Shown here: positions 46,968-55,360 of the stretch, one piece after another
Numbering within the stretch: position 1 is the first letter of the stretch
How the letters are laid out: every line of letters starts with the position of its first letter
DNA from: an uncultured Candidatus Binatia bacterium
Lineage (GTDB): Bacteria > Desulfobacterota > Binatia > UBA9968 > JAJDTQ01
Length of the DNA: 64,000 nucleotides
Assembly (NCBI GenBank): GCA_958295985.1
Contig: OY282432.1
Span: 1,612,001 to 1,676,000, forward strand
Reading direction: 5' to 3'
The notes under the pieces: generated by a model
What the model was told of the DNA's origin: nothing
Seen by the model: the letters and a program-made list of their open reading frames with translations, nothing else
The model's database searches: none
Translations under genes and position numbers: made by a program

Positions 46968-48023
46968 ATGACCGTGAGAACCATCGAGTGGCGGGCCGGC
47001 GAGGTCATCCTCATCGACCAGCGGCGGCTTCCCCGCAAGGAGGTCTACCGGGTCTGCCGCAACTACCGGCAGGTGGCCCAGGCCATTCGCAGCATGGTGG
47101 TTCGCGGCGCCCCCGCCATCGGCGTCGCCGCGGCCATGGGGGTCGCCCTGGGCGCCCGCCGCATCAGGCATCCGAAGTCGGTCGGGCCGGTCATGGAACG
47201 GGTTTTCCGCACCCTGGAAGACACCCGGCCCACGGCCGTGAACCTTCATTGGGCCCTGGCGCGCATGCGGCGGACTTACGAGGAGAACGGCAACGGCGAC
47301 CTGGAGTTGCTGAAGCGGCGGCTCGAGGAGGCGGCCCTCGGGATCTACGAGGAAGACATCGCCGCGAATCGCAGGCTCGGCGGCCTGGGCGCCGGGCTGC
47401 TGAAGGACTCTCGACGGATTCTGACGCACTGCAACGCGGGGGCCTTGGCCACCGCCGGCTACGGTACCGCCCTGGGGGTGCTACGGGCGATGAATGAATC
47501 GGGCGCGGCTATCGATGAGGTGTTCGTGGACGAGACCCGACCCTTTCTCCAGGGCGCCCGACTGACCGCATGGGAATTGTGCAAGGAGAAGATCCCGGTC
47601 ACCCTCATCACTGACAACATGACGGGCTACGTGATGCAGAGCAGACAGGTGGATGCCGTTGTCGTCGGAGCCGACCGCGTGGCCGCCAACGGAGACGTCG
47701 CCAACAAGATCGGGACCTACATGGTGGCGGTGCTGGCCCGGAGGCACGGCGTGCCCTTTTACGTGGCCTGCCCCACCTCCACGGTGGACCTCGGGTGTCC
47801 GTCCGGAGCCCACATCCCGATCGAGCAGCGAAGCCAGGATGAGGTAACCCACATCGCGGGGAGCCGCATCGCGCCGGAAGGAGTCCATACTCTGAATCCG
47901 GCTTTCGACGTGACCGACCATTCACTTGTCTCGGCCATCATTACGGAGAAGGCGGTGGTCACCCCGCCCTACGAAAAGAACCTGCGGGCCGTGTGTCATT
48001 CGACTTCGCCCCGCTACGCCTAG
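46968..48023 (+). CDS. mtnA: S-methyl-5-thioribose-1-phosphate isomerase
   Basis: 351-residue MtnA, which converts methylthioribose-1-phosphate to methylthioribulose-1-phosphate in methionine salvage. It shares the eIF2B fold: [14 protein letters not shown] near residue 45, the catalytic Cys155 in [16 protein letters not shown], and Asp236 in [18 protein letters not shown]. Length is standard. No other mtn genes are nearby, so the pathway is completed elsewhere or the enzyme works in a shunt. Confidence 0.95.
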   Translation: MTVRTIEWRAGEVILIDQRRLPRKEVYRVCRNYRQVAQAIRSMVVRGAPAIGVAAAMGVALGARRIRHPKSVGPVMERVFRTLEDTRPTAVNLHWALARMRRTYEENGNGDLELLKRRLEEAALGIYEEDIAANRRLGGLGAGLLKDSRRILTHCNAGALATAGYGTALGVLRAMNESGAAIDEVFVDETRPFLQGARLTAWELCKEKIPVTLITDNMTGYVMQSRQVDAVVVGADRVAANGDVANKIGTYMVAVLARRHGVPFYVACPTSTVDLGCPSGAHIPIEQRSQDEVTHIAGSRIAPEGVHTLNPAFDVTDHSLVSAIITEKAVVTPPYEKNLRAVCHSTSPRYA

Positions 48024-48039
48024 GACGAACGGTTGGGAA

Positions 48040-48104
48040 ACGTCATCCCCGTTCGTCCTGAGCGCAGCGCCGGCGTCGTGAAGTCGAAGGACCTCCGTTC
48101 GAAA
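48040..48104. repeat. Intergenic repeat-like segment between mtnA and gshA
   Basis: CGTCATCCCCGTTCGTCCTGAG followed by a GAAGTCGAAGGA stretch is reminiscent of the TTCGTCCTGAGC...GTCGAAGGA intergenic repeat common in environmental bacterial genomes. Only one copy is in the window, so the assignment rests on recollection of the pattern. Confidence 0.35.
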
Positions 48105-48117
48105 TGAGCAGTGTCCC

Positions 48118-49461
48118 ATGTCCGTGATCGAGCGACAAGACGAGCTGGAAGCCTTCTTTCACCAGGCCGGCAAGCCTCGCGAGCAGTGGCGCGTGGGCAC
48201 GGAGTACGAGAAGGTGGGCATCGAGCGCGACACGGCCAAGGCGCTGTCGTATTCCGGCCCGCGTGGCGTGCGGGTCATCCTCGAAGGTCTGGTGAGCGAC
48301 TATGGTTGGGAGCCGCAAGAGGAAGAAGGCTTCCTGATCGGCCTCAAGCGCGGCAACCACGCCATTACCCTGGAGCCGGGCGGCCAGATCGAGCTGAGCG
48401 GCGAGCCGTGCGACGATATTCACTGCAGCAACGCCGAGTTCTCGCAGCACATCCGTGAGCTCATCGACGTGGCGGGGAAGTTCGACGTGGTGTTCCTCGG
48501 CCTGGGGATCCAGCCTTTCAGCCGCGTCGACGAGATCGAGTGGCTGCCCAAGCGGCGCTATCGCATCATGGGACCGTACATGGCCAGGGTGGGGACCCTG
48601 GGCCATCGGATGATGAAACAGACCGCCACCGTGCAGGCGAACATCGACTACGGCGACGAGAAGGACGCCATGGCGAAGCTGCGCACCGCCATGGGACTGG
48701 CGCCGGTCATCGGCGCCGCCTGCGCCAACTCGCCCATATCGGACGGGAAGCCCAACGGCTTCAAGAGCTACCGCGGTCACATCTGGACGCGCACGGACCC
48801 GGACCGGTGCGGGCTGCTGGAATTCTGTTTTTCCCCCGACGCCACCTTCCACCACTACGTGGAATACGCTCTCGACGTGCCGATGTATCTCATCCCCCGG
48901 GACGGGCACTACGTGGACATGACCGGGATTTCGTTCCGTCAGTTTCTGGAACGAGGCCACCAGGGCCACTACGCCACCACCGCGGACTGGCAACTCCACC
49001 TGACCACGCTGTTTCCGGAGGTGCGGCTGAAGCACTACATGGAGTTCCGCTCCGCCGACAGCCAGGCGCCGGAGCTGATGCCGGCCTTGCCCGCGCTCAT
49101 CAAGGGCATCTTCTACGATGCCGACTGCCTCCAGGCGGCATGGGACCTGGTCAAGGGGTGGTCCTTCGACGAGCGGATGACCGCCTATCATGACTCTCAC
49201 CGGAACGGCCTGGCCGCACGATTCCGGCGCTATTCCCTGGGTGACCTGGCAAAGGAGATGGTTGACATCGCCTGGGAAGGGCTGGCGCGCCAACGCGGGT
49301 TGAACCGGCGTGGCGAGGACGAGACCATCCATCTGAAGCCTTTGCGTGACCTGGTCCAGCAAGGACTGTGCCCTGCCGACGTCATCCTCTCCAAGTGGCG
49401 CGGCGAGTTCCAGCAGGACCTCCGAAGGCTCATCGAGGACAGCTCCTACAAACTGCCGTGA
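48118..49461 (+). CDS. gshA: Glutamate--cysteine ligase (GCS2, plant/alphaproteobacterial type)
   Basis: 447-residue enzyme of the plant-type gamma-glutamylcysteine synthetase group, first step of glutathione synthesis. WRVGTEYEKVGI near residue 25 carries the ATP/metal Glu cluster; ITLEPGGQIELSGEP, MKQTATVQANIDY, FKSYRGHIWTRTDPDR and the LTTLFPEVRLKHYMEFRSAD segment are all family signatures. Two cysteines in RCGLLEFC may give redox control as in plant enzymes, but that is inference. No gshB is adjacent. Confidence 0.93.
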   Translation: MSVIERQDELEAFFHQAGKPREQWRVGTEYEKVGIERDTAKALSYSGPRGVRVILEGLVSDYGWEPQEEEGFLIGLKRGNHAITLEPGGQIELSGEPCDDIHCSNAEFSQHIRELIDVAGKFDVVFLGLGIQPFSRVDEIEWLPKRRYRIMGPYMARVGTLGHRMMKQTATVQANIDYGDEKDAMAKLRTAMGLAPVIGAACANSPISDGKPNGFKSYRGHIWTRTDPDRCGLLEFCFSPDATFHHYVEYALDVPMYLIPRDGHYVDMTGISFRQFLERGHQGHYATTADWQLHLTTLFPEVRLKHYMEFRSADSQAPELMPALPALIKGIFYDADCLQAAWDLVKGWSFDERMTAYHDSHRNGLAARFRRYSLGDLAKEMVDIAWEGLARQRGLNRRGEDETIHLKPLRDLVQQGLCPADVILSKWRGEFQQDLRRLIEDSSYKLP

Positions 49462-49512
49462 GCGCGGCCGCACGGCCCTCGCAACCGCCGCGGAAACCCT
49501 GCGAAACGACCC

Positions 49513-49541
49513 TGGACATTCCACGCGTTTCGCGCTAGGAT
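49513..49541 (+). promoter_or_regulatory. Promoter of the panB leader
   Basis: TGGACA (49513-49518), 17-nt spacer, TAGGAT (49536-49541). The -10 and spacing are identical to those of the promoter at 26409-26437. Transcription would begin near 49548, giving a leader of about 210 nt before panB. Confidence 0.6.
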
Positions 49542-49544
49542 CGC

Positions 49545-49731
49545 CTCATCTTTCCGGATGTCTTCCGAGCGGCCAGGCTGAGCCGGCCGACTCCACGGGT
49601 GGAGCCCCGGAAGGACGTGCACTGCCGCTTGGATCCGGGAGAGCCGGACCGAGACGGATGAGACATTCTGGCTTCTATCGTCTCCAACGGTAGCGGGATG
49701 GCCTTCCGGATTGGTCCGGGAGGCTTTTTTT
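49545..49731 (+). ncRNA. Structured panB leader RNA, candidate Pan motif/attenuator
   Basis: The leader is closed by CTCATC (49545-49550) with GATGAG (49657-49662). Inside, CTTCCG (49562-49567) pairs with CGGAAG (49608-49613), enclosing two hairpins: GGCC-A-GGC/GCCGGCC at 49571-49588 with a bulged A, and CTCCA/TGGAG at 49591-49604. CCGGACC (49644-49650) is complementary to GGTCCGG (49713-49719), which lies in the terminator, so an antiterminator is possible. Pan RNAs with bulged adenosines are known upstream of panB in deltaproteobacteria; membership is a hypothesis here. Confidence 0.55.
49701..49731 (+). terminator. Intrinsic terminator/attenuator upstream of panB
   Basis: GCCTTCCGGA and TCCGGGAGGC pair over ten positions (one G-U) around TTGG, followed by seven T residues. 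It lies only 28 nt before the panB ATG and after the promoter at 49513, so it would block panBC unless antiterminated. Confidence 0.9.
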
Positions 49732-49759
49732 GTGGGTTTCTTCGAGGAGGATGACCGAA

Positions 49760-50563
49760 ATGGGACGGAAAATGACGGTGCCGAAAGTTCGGGGCATGAA
49801 GGAAAAAGGCGAGAAGATCGTTTGCCTTACGGCCTATGATTATAGCTTCGCCCGCATCTTGGACGAATCCGGTATCGACCTCCTTTTGGTAGGAGACTCG
49901 CTGGGTTCGGTGGTGCAGGGACACGACAGCACGCTGCCGGTCACGGTCGATGACATCATCTACCACACCAGGGCGGTGATACGGGGGCGCCGGCGCGCCC
50001 TGGTGGTGTCGGACATGCCCTTCATGACGTTCCAGTTGGGAGTGGACGAAGCCAAACGCAACGCCGGCAGGCTGATCCAGGAAGGGGGCGCGGAGTCCGT
50101 CAAGCTGGAAGGAGGCGTGACCCAGGCCGCCACCATCGAGGCGTTGGTGAAGATGGGCGTGCCGGTCATGGGCCACGTGGGCCTGACCCCCCAGTCGGTC
50201 CATCAGTTCGGCGGCTACCGGATTCAGGGTCGCGGGGAGGCCGATGCCCGTGCCATCTTCGACGACGCCATTGCGGTGGAGCAGTCGGGCGCCTTCGCGA
50301 TGGTGCTCGAAGGAATGCCGGTTCAACTGGCACGGGAGATTACCCAGCGTGTGTCCATCCCGACCATCGGCATCGGCGCCGGCATGCACTGCGACGGGCA
50401 GATCCTGGTGGTTCACGACATGCTGGGGCTGTTCGATGATTTCACGCCCAGATTCGTGAAGCGCTATGCCAACCTCAAGGAGACCATCGGCGGCGCGGTC
50501 CGGAACTACATGGAGGAGGTGCGGACGGCGGCCTTCCCGGCGGAGGAGCATACCTTCCACTGA
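49760..50563 (+). CDS. panB: 3-methyl-2-oxobutanoate hydroxymethyltransferase
   Basis: 267-residue TIM-barrel enzyme making ketopantoate from ketoisovalerate and methylene-[17 protein letters not shown] start, [20 protein letters not shown] with the metal Asp, [33 protein letters not shown] and PTIGIGAG are diagnostic. ATG 49760 is chosen because GAGGAGG then has a nine-base spacing; ATG 49751 touches the Shine-Dalgarno. It follows a structured leader and is 22 nt from panC. Confidence 0.97.
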   Translation: MGRKMTVPKVRGMKEKGEKIVCLTAYDYSFARILDESGIDLLLVGDSLGSVVQGHDSTLPVTVDDIIYHTRAVIRGRRRALVVSDMPFMTFQLGVDEAKRNAGRLIQEGGAESVKLEGGVTQAATIEALVKMGVPVMGHVGLTPQSVHQFGGYRIQGRGEADARAIFDDAIAVEQSGAFAMVLEGMPVQLAREITQRVSIPTIGIGAGMHCDGQILVVHDMLGLFDDFTPRFVKRYANLKETIGGAVRNYMEEVRTAAFPAEEHTFH

Positions 50564-50585
50564 GGGTGCGGCGGGGCCTTGCCCC

Positions 50586-51449
50586 ATGGCAGCGTTACCG
50601 AACATTTCCGACATCCGGGAGATGCAGGCATGGAGCGACCATGCCCGGCGCCAGGGAAAGCGCATCGTTATGGTGCCCACCATGGGCTTCCTGCATGAAG
50701 GCCATCTGAGCCTCGTGCGGCAGGGCCGGAAGGAGGGCGATTGCCTGGTGGTCTCCATCTTCGCCAACCCGGCTCAGTTCGCTCCCTCCGAGGACTTCGG
50801 CAGTTATCCGCGGGACCTGGAGCGCGACGTCCGGTTGCTGATGGAGGAGCGGGTGGACCTCCTCTTCAACCCTACAGCCGAGGACATGTACCCGCGGGGG
50901 TATCAGACTTACGTGGACGTGGAGCAGGTCAGCCGGCCTCTGTGCGGCGCCCACCGGGCGGGTCATTTCCGCGGTGTGGCAACGGTGGTGTTGAAGCTGT
51001 TCCATATCGTGCGCCCGCACGCGGCCATGTTCGGACTGAAGGACTACCAGCAAGTCCAGGTCATCCGGCGAATGTCGGAGGACCTCAACCTGGACGTCGA
51101 GATCGTTGCCTGCCCCACTGTGCGGGCGTCCGACGGCTTGGCCATGAGCTCCCGCAACCATTATCTGGAGCCGGCCGAGCGCGAGGCGGCCCGGTGTCTT
51201 CAGAGCGCCCTGGGCAAGGCGGAAGCGCTGGTCCGCGGCGGCGAGACCCTGGCCGAACGGATCCGCGAGGCCGTGGTGGAAGAGATCTCCCGCCATCCTC
51301 CGGCCCGATTGGAGTACGCGGACCTGTGCGACCCGAAGGAATTGCAGCCCGTGGAAGAGGTGAAAGGTCCGACCCTGCTGGCCCTCTGCGCCTGGGTCGG
51401 CAAGGCTCGCTTGATCGACAACCGGGTCCTGGCGGGAAAAGAGCCGTAA
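50586..51449 (+). CDS. panC: Pantothenate synthetase
   Basis: 287-residue ATP-dependent ligase joining pantoate and beta-alanine. VPTMGFLHEGHLSLV contains the HEGH ATP-binding motif; SIFANPAQFAPSEDF is a slightly unusual version of FVNPTQFGPNEDF; GLKDYQQVQVIRRM and the KMSKS-like region with MSSRNHYL follow. Complete; panD is not in the window. Confidence 0.97.
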   Translation: MAALPNISDIREMQAWSDHARRQGKRIVMVPTMGFLHEGHLSLVRQGRKEGDCLVVSIFANPAQFAPSEDFGSYPRDLERDVRLLMEERVDLLFNPTAEDMYPRGYQTYVDVEQVSRPLCGAHRAGHFRGVATVVLKLFHIVRPHAAMFGLKDYQQVQVIRRMSEDLNLDVEIVACPTVRASDGLAMSSRNHYLEPAEREAARCLQSALGKAEALVRGGETLAERIREAVVEEISRHPPARLEYADLCDPKELQPVEEVKGPTLLALCAWVGKARLIDNRVLAGKEP

Positions 51450-51510
51450 GCAGCCCTCGTCCCGTCGCTGGATGCGCCGGCCGCGGAACCGACGAACGGA
51501 AGACCCTCTC

Positions 51511-51984
51511 ATGGCTTCTACCAGGGAAACAGATCAGAAACCAGTCACGGTAAACCGGCGAGCTCGTCGGGAGTACTTCATCGACGAGTCCTTCGAGGCC
51601 GGCATGGTGTTGCTTGGCAGCGAAGTGAAGTCGTTGCGGGACGGACGCGCCAACCTCGCCGACAGCTACGCGCGCGTCGACAAGGGCCAGGTGTTTCTGG
51701 TCAACTCCCACATCAGCCCGTATCCGGCCGCCAACATGTTCAATCACGAGCCCACCCGGCCGCGGAAGTTGCTGTTGCACAAGCGCGAGATCTCGAGGCT
51801 TACGGGAAAGGTCAAGGAGCGCGGCTTGACCTTGATTCCATTGAAGCTATACTTCAAGGACGGACGCGCCAAGGTGGAGCTGGGTTTGGCCCGCGGTAAG
51901 AAGCTCTACGACAAACGCGCCACGGTCAAGGAAAAGATGGTCCGGCGGGAGATGGAACGCTCCATGAAGAGCCGCAGAAGTTGA
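51511..51984 (+). CDS. smpB: SsrA-binding protein SmpB
   Basis: 157-residue tmRNA partner in ribosome rescue. RREYFIDESFEAGMVLLGSEVKSLRDGRANLADSY is the classic OB-fold core start, followed by HISPY, RPRKLLLHKREI and the basic C-terminal tail GLARGKKLYDKRATVKEKM that inserts into the mRNA channel. The tmRNA gene follows 24 nt after its stop on the same strand. Confidence 0.97.
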   Translation: MASTRETDQKPVTVNRRARREYFIDESFEAGMVLLGSEVKSLRDGRANLADSYARVDKGQVFLVNSHISPYPAANMFNHEPTRPRKLLLHKREISRLTGKVKERGLTLIPLKLYFKDGRAKVELGLARGKKLYDKRATVKEKMVRREMERSMKSRRS

Positions 51985-52008
51985 CCGCTGGGCCGGGTAC
52001 GTTTTATT

Positions 52009-52358
52009 GGGGGCGATATGGGTTCGACGGGGGTGGGAAGTCAAAGTGGCATGCCGGGGTCCTGCTGCCCCGTTAAAAAAGCAGGACTGCAAGTAACTGC
52101 AGACAACAACGAATACGCCCTGGCTGCATAGACAGCCAGCGTCTTGCCGGCTTTCTCCCGCGGAGCCGGACAAGGCGTCATTCAGCGGGATGGACCGATT
52201 CCTCTGCCGGAGGGGATGAGGTCGAGATCCAAACCGGCTGGCCGCGCAAGACCCTGTCGTCGGGGGCTTTCGCGGCGAGACTCAAACGGCGACTAAGCAT
52301 GTAGTCACTTCTGGCGGAAAGCCTTCGGACGGGGGTTCGATTCCCCCCGCCTCCACCA
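52009..52358 (+). ncRNA. ssrA: Transfer-messenger RNA (tmRNA)
   Basis: The tRNA-like ends are formed by GGGGGCG (52009-52015) and CGCCTCC (52348-52354), with an encoded terminal CCA. GGGTTCGATTCCCCCC is the T-arm near the 3' end, and GATATGGGTTCGACGGGG the 5' conserved block. The tag reading frame begins at GCA 52099 and encodes ADNNEYALAA followed by TAG at 52129-52131, a normal proteolysis tag ending in ALAA. GC-rich stems after the tag correspond to the pseudoknots. One-piece type. Confidence 0.96.
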
Positions 52359-52527
52359 ACGTAGCTGGCGCCGCACGCCTGATGAGGGTTGTACGCGGTA
52401 CAACAGTGCCGGCTTCTCTGTGTGCCTAAGACGCCATTTCCCTATTGCGAAGGACTGTACGAGGCGATACATGGGCGACTATTCGGTCCCCCGCATCTTA
52501 CTTCAAGACGAGGTCTTCTCTGGATGA

Positions 52528-53142
52528 ATGGTCTGCACGACGATATACGTGAGATTGAATCGGTACTCCATGACTTGCGCACAAAGTCGTTCTCCACTTC
52601 CGGAAGCCCGTCGCGCCATTGGCCATTCCCTGCAAAGTCTAGCACAGCTTCCGCTTGACGAGTCTCTTTCCTTGCCGGACACATTCGAGGTTATCGCGCG
52701 TCATTTGAGGCCGGATCACCCGAATCGTGAAGTCGGAGTGGTGTCGATTCGGTTAATTAGCTGCCCTGACATCCTGTCCATGTCCGAACTCCGAGACGGC
52801 CAACGTTATATTGCTCGGTTGATCGAAGTGTGTTGTCCGGACCTGATTAAAAAGGTCTTGACCGACAAAAATACTCAGAATCACGAAAAGCTCTTTGCGG
52901 CACAATCGGTTCACCAGGATGCTACGGAACGTCTCCGTAATCTAACGGAGGCTTTTAACAGCTTCGACGACTTGCGCGGTCGCCGCCAAATAATAATGCG
53001 CGCATTGAATCACGGGCCGACAAAGAGCTATCTAACCCCATTCGGTTTCACGTCACTACAATTGTCGGTAACCAGTTTGTTGCAACGTATCGATGATTTG
53101 GCGCAGTCACAAGGTCAGGAACTTCAGGGCGGTATGCAGTAG
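52528..53142 (+). CDS. Hypothetical protein, possible N-terminal part of a split gene
   Basis: 204 codons, mainly helical, with SLSLPDTFEVIARHLRP, LSMSELRDGQRYIARLIEV and RNLTEAFNSFDDLRGRRQIIMRAL. I recognise no family. The base composition is near 50 percent GC, far below neighbours. Its two consecutive stop codons at 53140-53145 lie within the open frame (from 53097) of the next gene, and a third open frame precedes it from 52389. I infer that these may be pieces of one gene of about 1.4 kb broken by frameshifts, but two separate genes cannot be excluded. The start codon is uncertain. Confidence 0.35.
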   Translation: MVCTTIYVRLNRYSMTCAQSRSPLPEARRAIGHSLQSLAQLPLDESLSLPDTFEVIARHLRPDHPNREVGVVSIRLISCPDILSMSELRDGQRYIARLIEVCCPDLIKKVLTDKNTQNHEKLFAAQSVHQDATERLRNLTEAFNSFDDLRGRRQIIMRALNHGPTKSYLTPFGFTSLQLSVTSLLQRIDDLAQSQGQELQGGMQ

Positions 53143-53183
53143 TAGTTCAGAAGAGCCGGGCGCAACAGCGAGACGACATTCTT

Positions 53184-53789
53184 GTGTCGTACGCGGACCA
53201 TCTGGCGAAGAGTGGCGTGTACTATGCGACGGTCTACGCGACCGTCAATGGTATTGTGTCTACCCATGCCGTAGAGCCTACAAAAATTGGGAACCGTCTA
53301 GATGAGGTAGGGCAGGAGCGGAATGTGGGGTTAGTTATTGTAGATGACTTGCTCGGAACCGGAGAAACGCTAGTCGACAAATTGAGTTCGTTGTCGAGCG
53401 TGTTTTCAGAGACAGGAGTCGGGACGGTGATACCTTTGTCGGTGGTAGTCCTATGTGGTACTGAGGCCGGCGAAGTGCACGTGCGGGACTACTTGAAAGC
53501 CACGATGCCGAATGCAAGTCTGTTCATATGTGAACATCTGGAGGGAACGCATTTTGCCTTTGGTGACTCGCTCGGTTTTTGGGACACCGAGGATGAGAAA
53601 ATGGCCGCTAAGACGCTGGTAAGAGACCTAGGCGTTCGAGTGCAGAGGCGTAATCCATTGGGATTTAAGGAACAAGGACTGTTACTGACGTTTTCGCGCA
53701 ACTGTCCCAACAATTCGCTGCCCATATTGCACGGCTCGGGTAGGGGAGATCGGCGGTGGTCTTCGCTTTTTCCCCGAACAAAGATATGA
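53184..53789 (+). CDS. PRTase-CE-like phosphoribosyltransferase-fold protein
   Basis: 201 codons from a GTG, with the frame open back to 53097. VGLVIVDDLLGTGETLVDKL is the PRPP-loop-like motif of a phosphoribosyltransferase fold. NPLGFKEQGLLLTFSRNCPNNSLPIL and the closing WSSLFPR match the C-terminal signature I associate with PRTase-CE proteins, a group predicted to act in bacterial conflict systems. The preceding part (VYYATVYATVNGIVSTHAV) fits the expected strand before the PRPP loop. The N-terminus is probably in the 52528-53142 frame. Lower GC and position after tmRNA indicate acquired DNA. Confidence 0.55.
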   Translation: MSYADHLAKSGVYYATVYATVNGIVSTHAVEPTKIGNRLDEVGQERNVGLVIVDDLLGTGETLVDKLSSLSSVFSETGVGTVIPLSVVVLCGTEAGEVHVRDYLKATMPNASLFICEHLEGTHFAFGDSLGFWDTEDEKMAAKTLVRDLGVRVQRRNPLGFKEQGLLLTFSRNCPNNSLPILHGSGRGDRRWSSLFPRTKI

Positions 53790-53878
53790 AGAAAGGACAG
53801 ATTCAATGCGCGGACAAGGAAGTCGAGGTCGCGGTGGACCAGATACGCGCCATAAGCAAGCAGCGACTAGGGTCTTAG
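53786..53878 (+). pseudogene. MazF/PemK-like scrap
   Basis: A 30-codon frame whose ATG overlaps the stop of the PRTase-like gene (ATGA). It starts MKKGQI and ends VAVDQIRAISKQRLGS, resembling the N- and C-terminal pieces of MazF/PemK endoribonucleases with the middle deleted. Too short to be functional; the assignment rests on two short motifs. Confidence 0.3.
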
Positions 53879-54050
53879 ACTCGACCGATTTTCCGCGAAC
53901 GAAGCAATCCAGCTTTCGACGGATTGTCACAGAGATGTAGGGTGAAACGCGATTCCCGCCAGGACTGCAGGGCCTAACACTCGGGCACACTCAAACTGAC
54001 CGCATGCCTGTCTGATAAACCGGATCACTCCCTTCCATTTGCTCATAACG

Positions 54051-54080
54051 TTGAGTAAACTTACTCAGCATGTTGAGTAA
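54051..54080 (+). promoter_or_regulatory. Inverted and direct repeats at the ATPase start, possible operator
   Basis: TTGAGTAA occurs twice (54051-54058 and 54073-54080), and GAGTAA-AC-TTACTC forms a palindrome at 54053-54066 right before the ATG at 54070. The arrangement could be an autoregulatory site or a hairpin masking the start. No ribosome-binding site is evident. Confidence 0.4.
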
Positions 54081-55275
54081 TTTGTCGTACATCCGGCCCC
54101 AGGCCGCCGAGTTGCTCCGCCGTCTGCACGAGCCGCGCCGCTTCCTCCAGATCATCACCGGGGCGAGGCAGGTGGGCAAGACCACCCTGATCTCACAGGT
54201 GGCCGAGCGGTCCGGATTGGTCCATCGTTTCGCCAGCGCCGACGAGCCGACCTTGCGCGGGCCGGGTTGGATCGCGCAACAGTGGGATGCGGCGCGGCTC
54301 ATGGCGGCCCACACAAGGGAGGAGGGGGCGCTTCTCATCCTGGACGAGGTGCAGAAGGCGCCCAACTGGGCCGAGGCCGTCAAACGCCTGTGGGACGAAG
54401 ACACGCGGGAGCGACGACGGCTCAGGGTGGTGCTGTCCGGTTCAGCGCAGCTCTTGATCGGACGGGGCCTGACGGAAAGTCTTGCGGGACGTTTCGAGCT
54501 CCTGCACCTGCCGCACTGGAGCTTTCCCGAAATGCGGGAGGCTTTCGGATGGTCTCTTGAGCGGTTCCTTTTCTATGGCGCCTATCCAGGGGCGGTGCCG
54601 CTGGTGAGACAGCCGGCTCGGTGGTCTCGCTACATCCGCGACTCGCTCATCGAACCGATGATCGCACGGGACGTGCTGCTTCTCTCCCGTGTGGACAAGT
54701 CGGCGTTGTTGCGCCGGTTGTTCGAGTTGGGGTGTGCGTATTCGGGTCAGATCCTTTTCTACACGAAGATGCTGGGCCAACTCCAGGATGCGGGAAACAC
54801 CACCACTCTGGCTCATTACCTGGATCTGCTGGCGGGCGCGGGGGTGCTGACGGGCCTGCAGAAGTACGGCGGCGAGGTGGCGCGACGGAGCTCCAGCCCG
54901 AAGCTGCAAGTCCTCAACACGGCCTTGATGACAGCGAGAACCCGCCTCACCCTGACTCAGGCCCGCACGGACCGCGAGTTCTGGGGACGGCTAGTGGAGT
55001 CAGCGGTAGGCGCCCATCTGGCCAACGCGGCCGCCAGCGGCGCGTGCGAGGTCTTCTACTGGCGCCACCGCAACCTTGAAGTCGATTTTGTGGTGCGCGC
55101 GGACCGGGCGGTAACGGCCATCGAGGTCAAGAGCGGACACCCTCGCCAGACGCTGCCGGGTATGGCGGCCTTTGCCAATGCCTTTCAGCCTGTCCGCAGC
55201 CTGCTTGTGGGCGGCGACGGCATTCCCGTCGAGGAGTTCCTGTCGGAACCGGCTGAGTATTGGACGGGTGTGTAA
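54070..55275 (+). CDS. AAA ATPase with DUF4143 domain
   Basis: 401-residue AAA_14/DUF4143 protein. Walker A is in TGARQVGKTTLISQ near residue 30, Walker B in ALLILDEVQKAP near 95, and VVLSGSAQLLIGRGLTESLAGR is the sensor region. The C-terminal DUF4143 half shows LAHYLDLLAGAGVLTGL and FWGRLVESAVGAHLAN, then VFYWRHRNLEVDFVV and AIEVKSG, the PD-(D/E)xK-like nuclease-fold ending common to this family. Such ATPases are abundant, patchily distributed, and of unsettled function. High GC distinguishes it from the island on its left. Confidence 0.88.
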   Translation: MLSNLSYIRPQAAELLRRLHEPRRFLQIITGARQVGKTTLISQVAERSGLVHRFASADEPTLRGPGWIAQQWDAARLMAAHTREEGALLILDEVQKAPNWAEAVKRLWDEDTRERRRLRVVLSGSAQLLIGRGLTESLAGRFELLHLPHWSFPEMREAFGWSLERFLFYGAYPGAVPLVRQPARWSRYIRDSLIEPMIARDVLLLSRVDKSALLRRLFELGCAYSGQILFYTKMLGQLQDAGNTTTLAHYLDLLAGAGVLTGLQKYGGEVARRSSSPKLQVLNTALMTARTRLTLTQARTDREFWGRLVESAVGAHLANAAASGACEVFYWRHRNLEVDFVVRADRAVTAIEVKSGHPRQTLPGMAAFANAFQPVRSLLVGGDGIPVEEFLSEPAEYWTGV

Positions 55276-55360
55276 GGCGATTTCGCCGGAGGCCGTCTTT
55301 GTCCTGCTTCTCTTCCGGGCGGAACCGGAGGGTTTTCGCTGCACCTGCGGTAACGCGGCC

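Noticed and set aside
53682..53990. 102-codon minus-strand frame in the post-tmRNA island
   Set aside because: Antisense to the better-supported PRTase-like frame, with no start signal or family.
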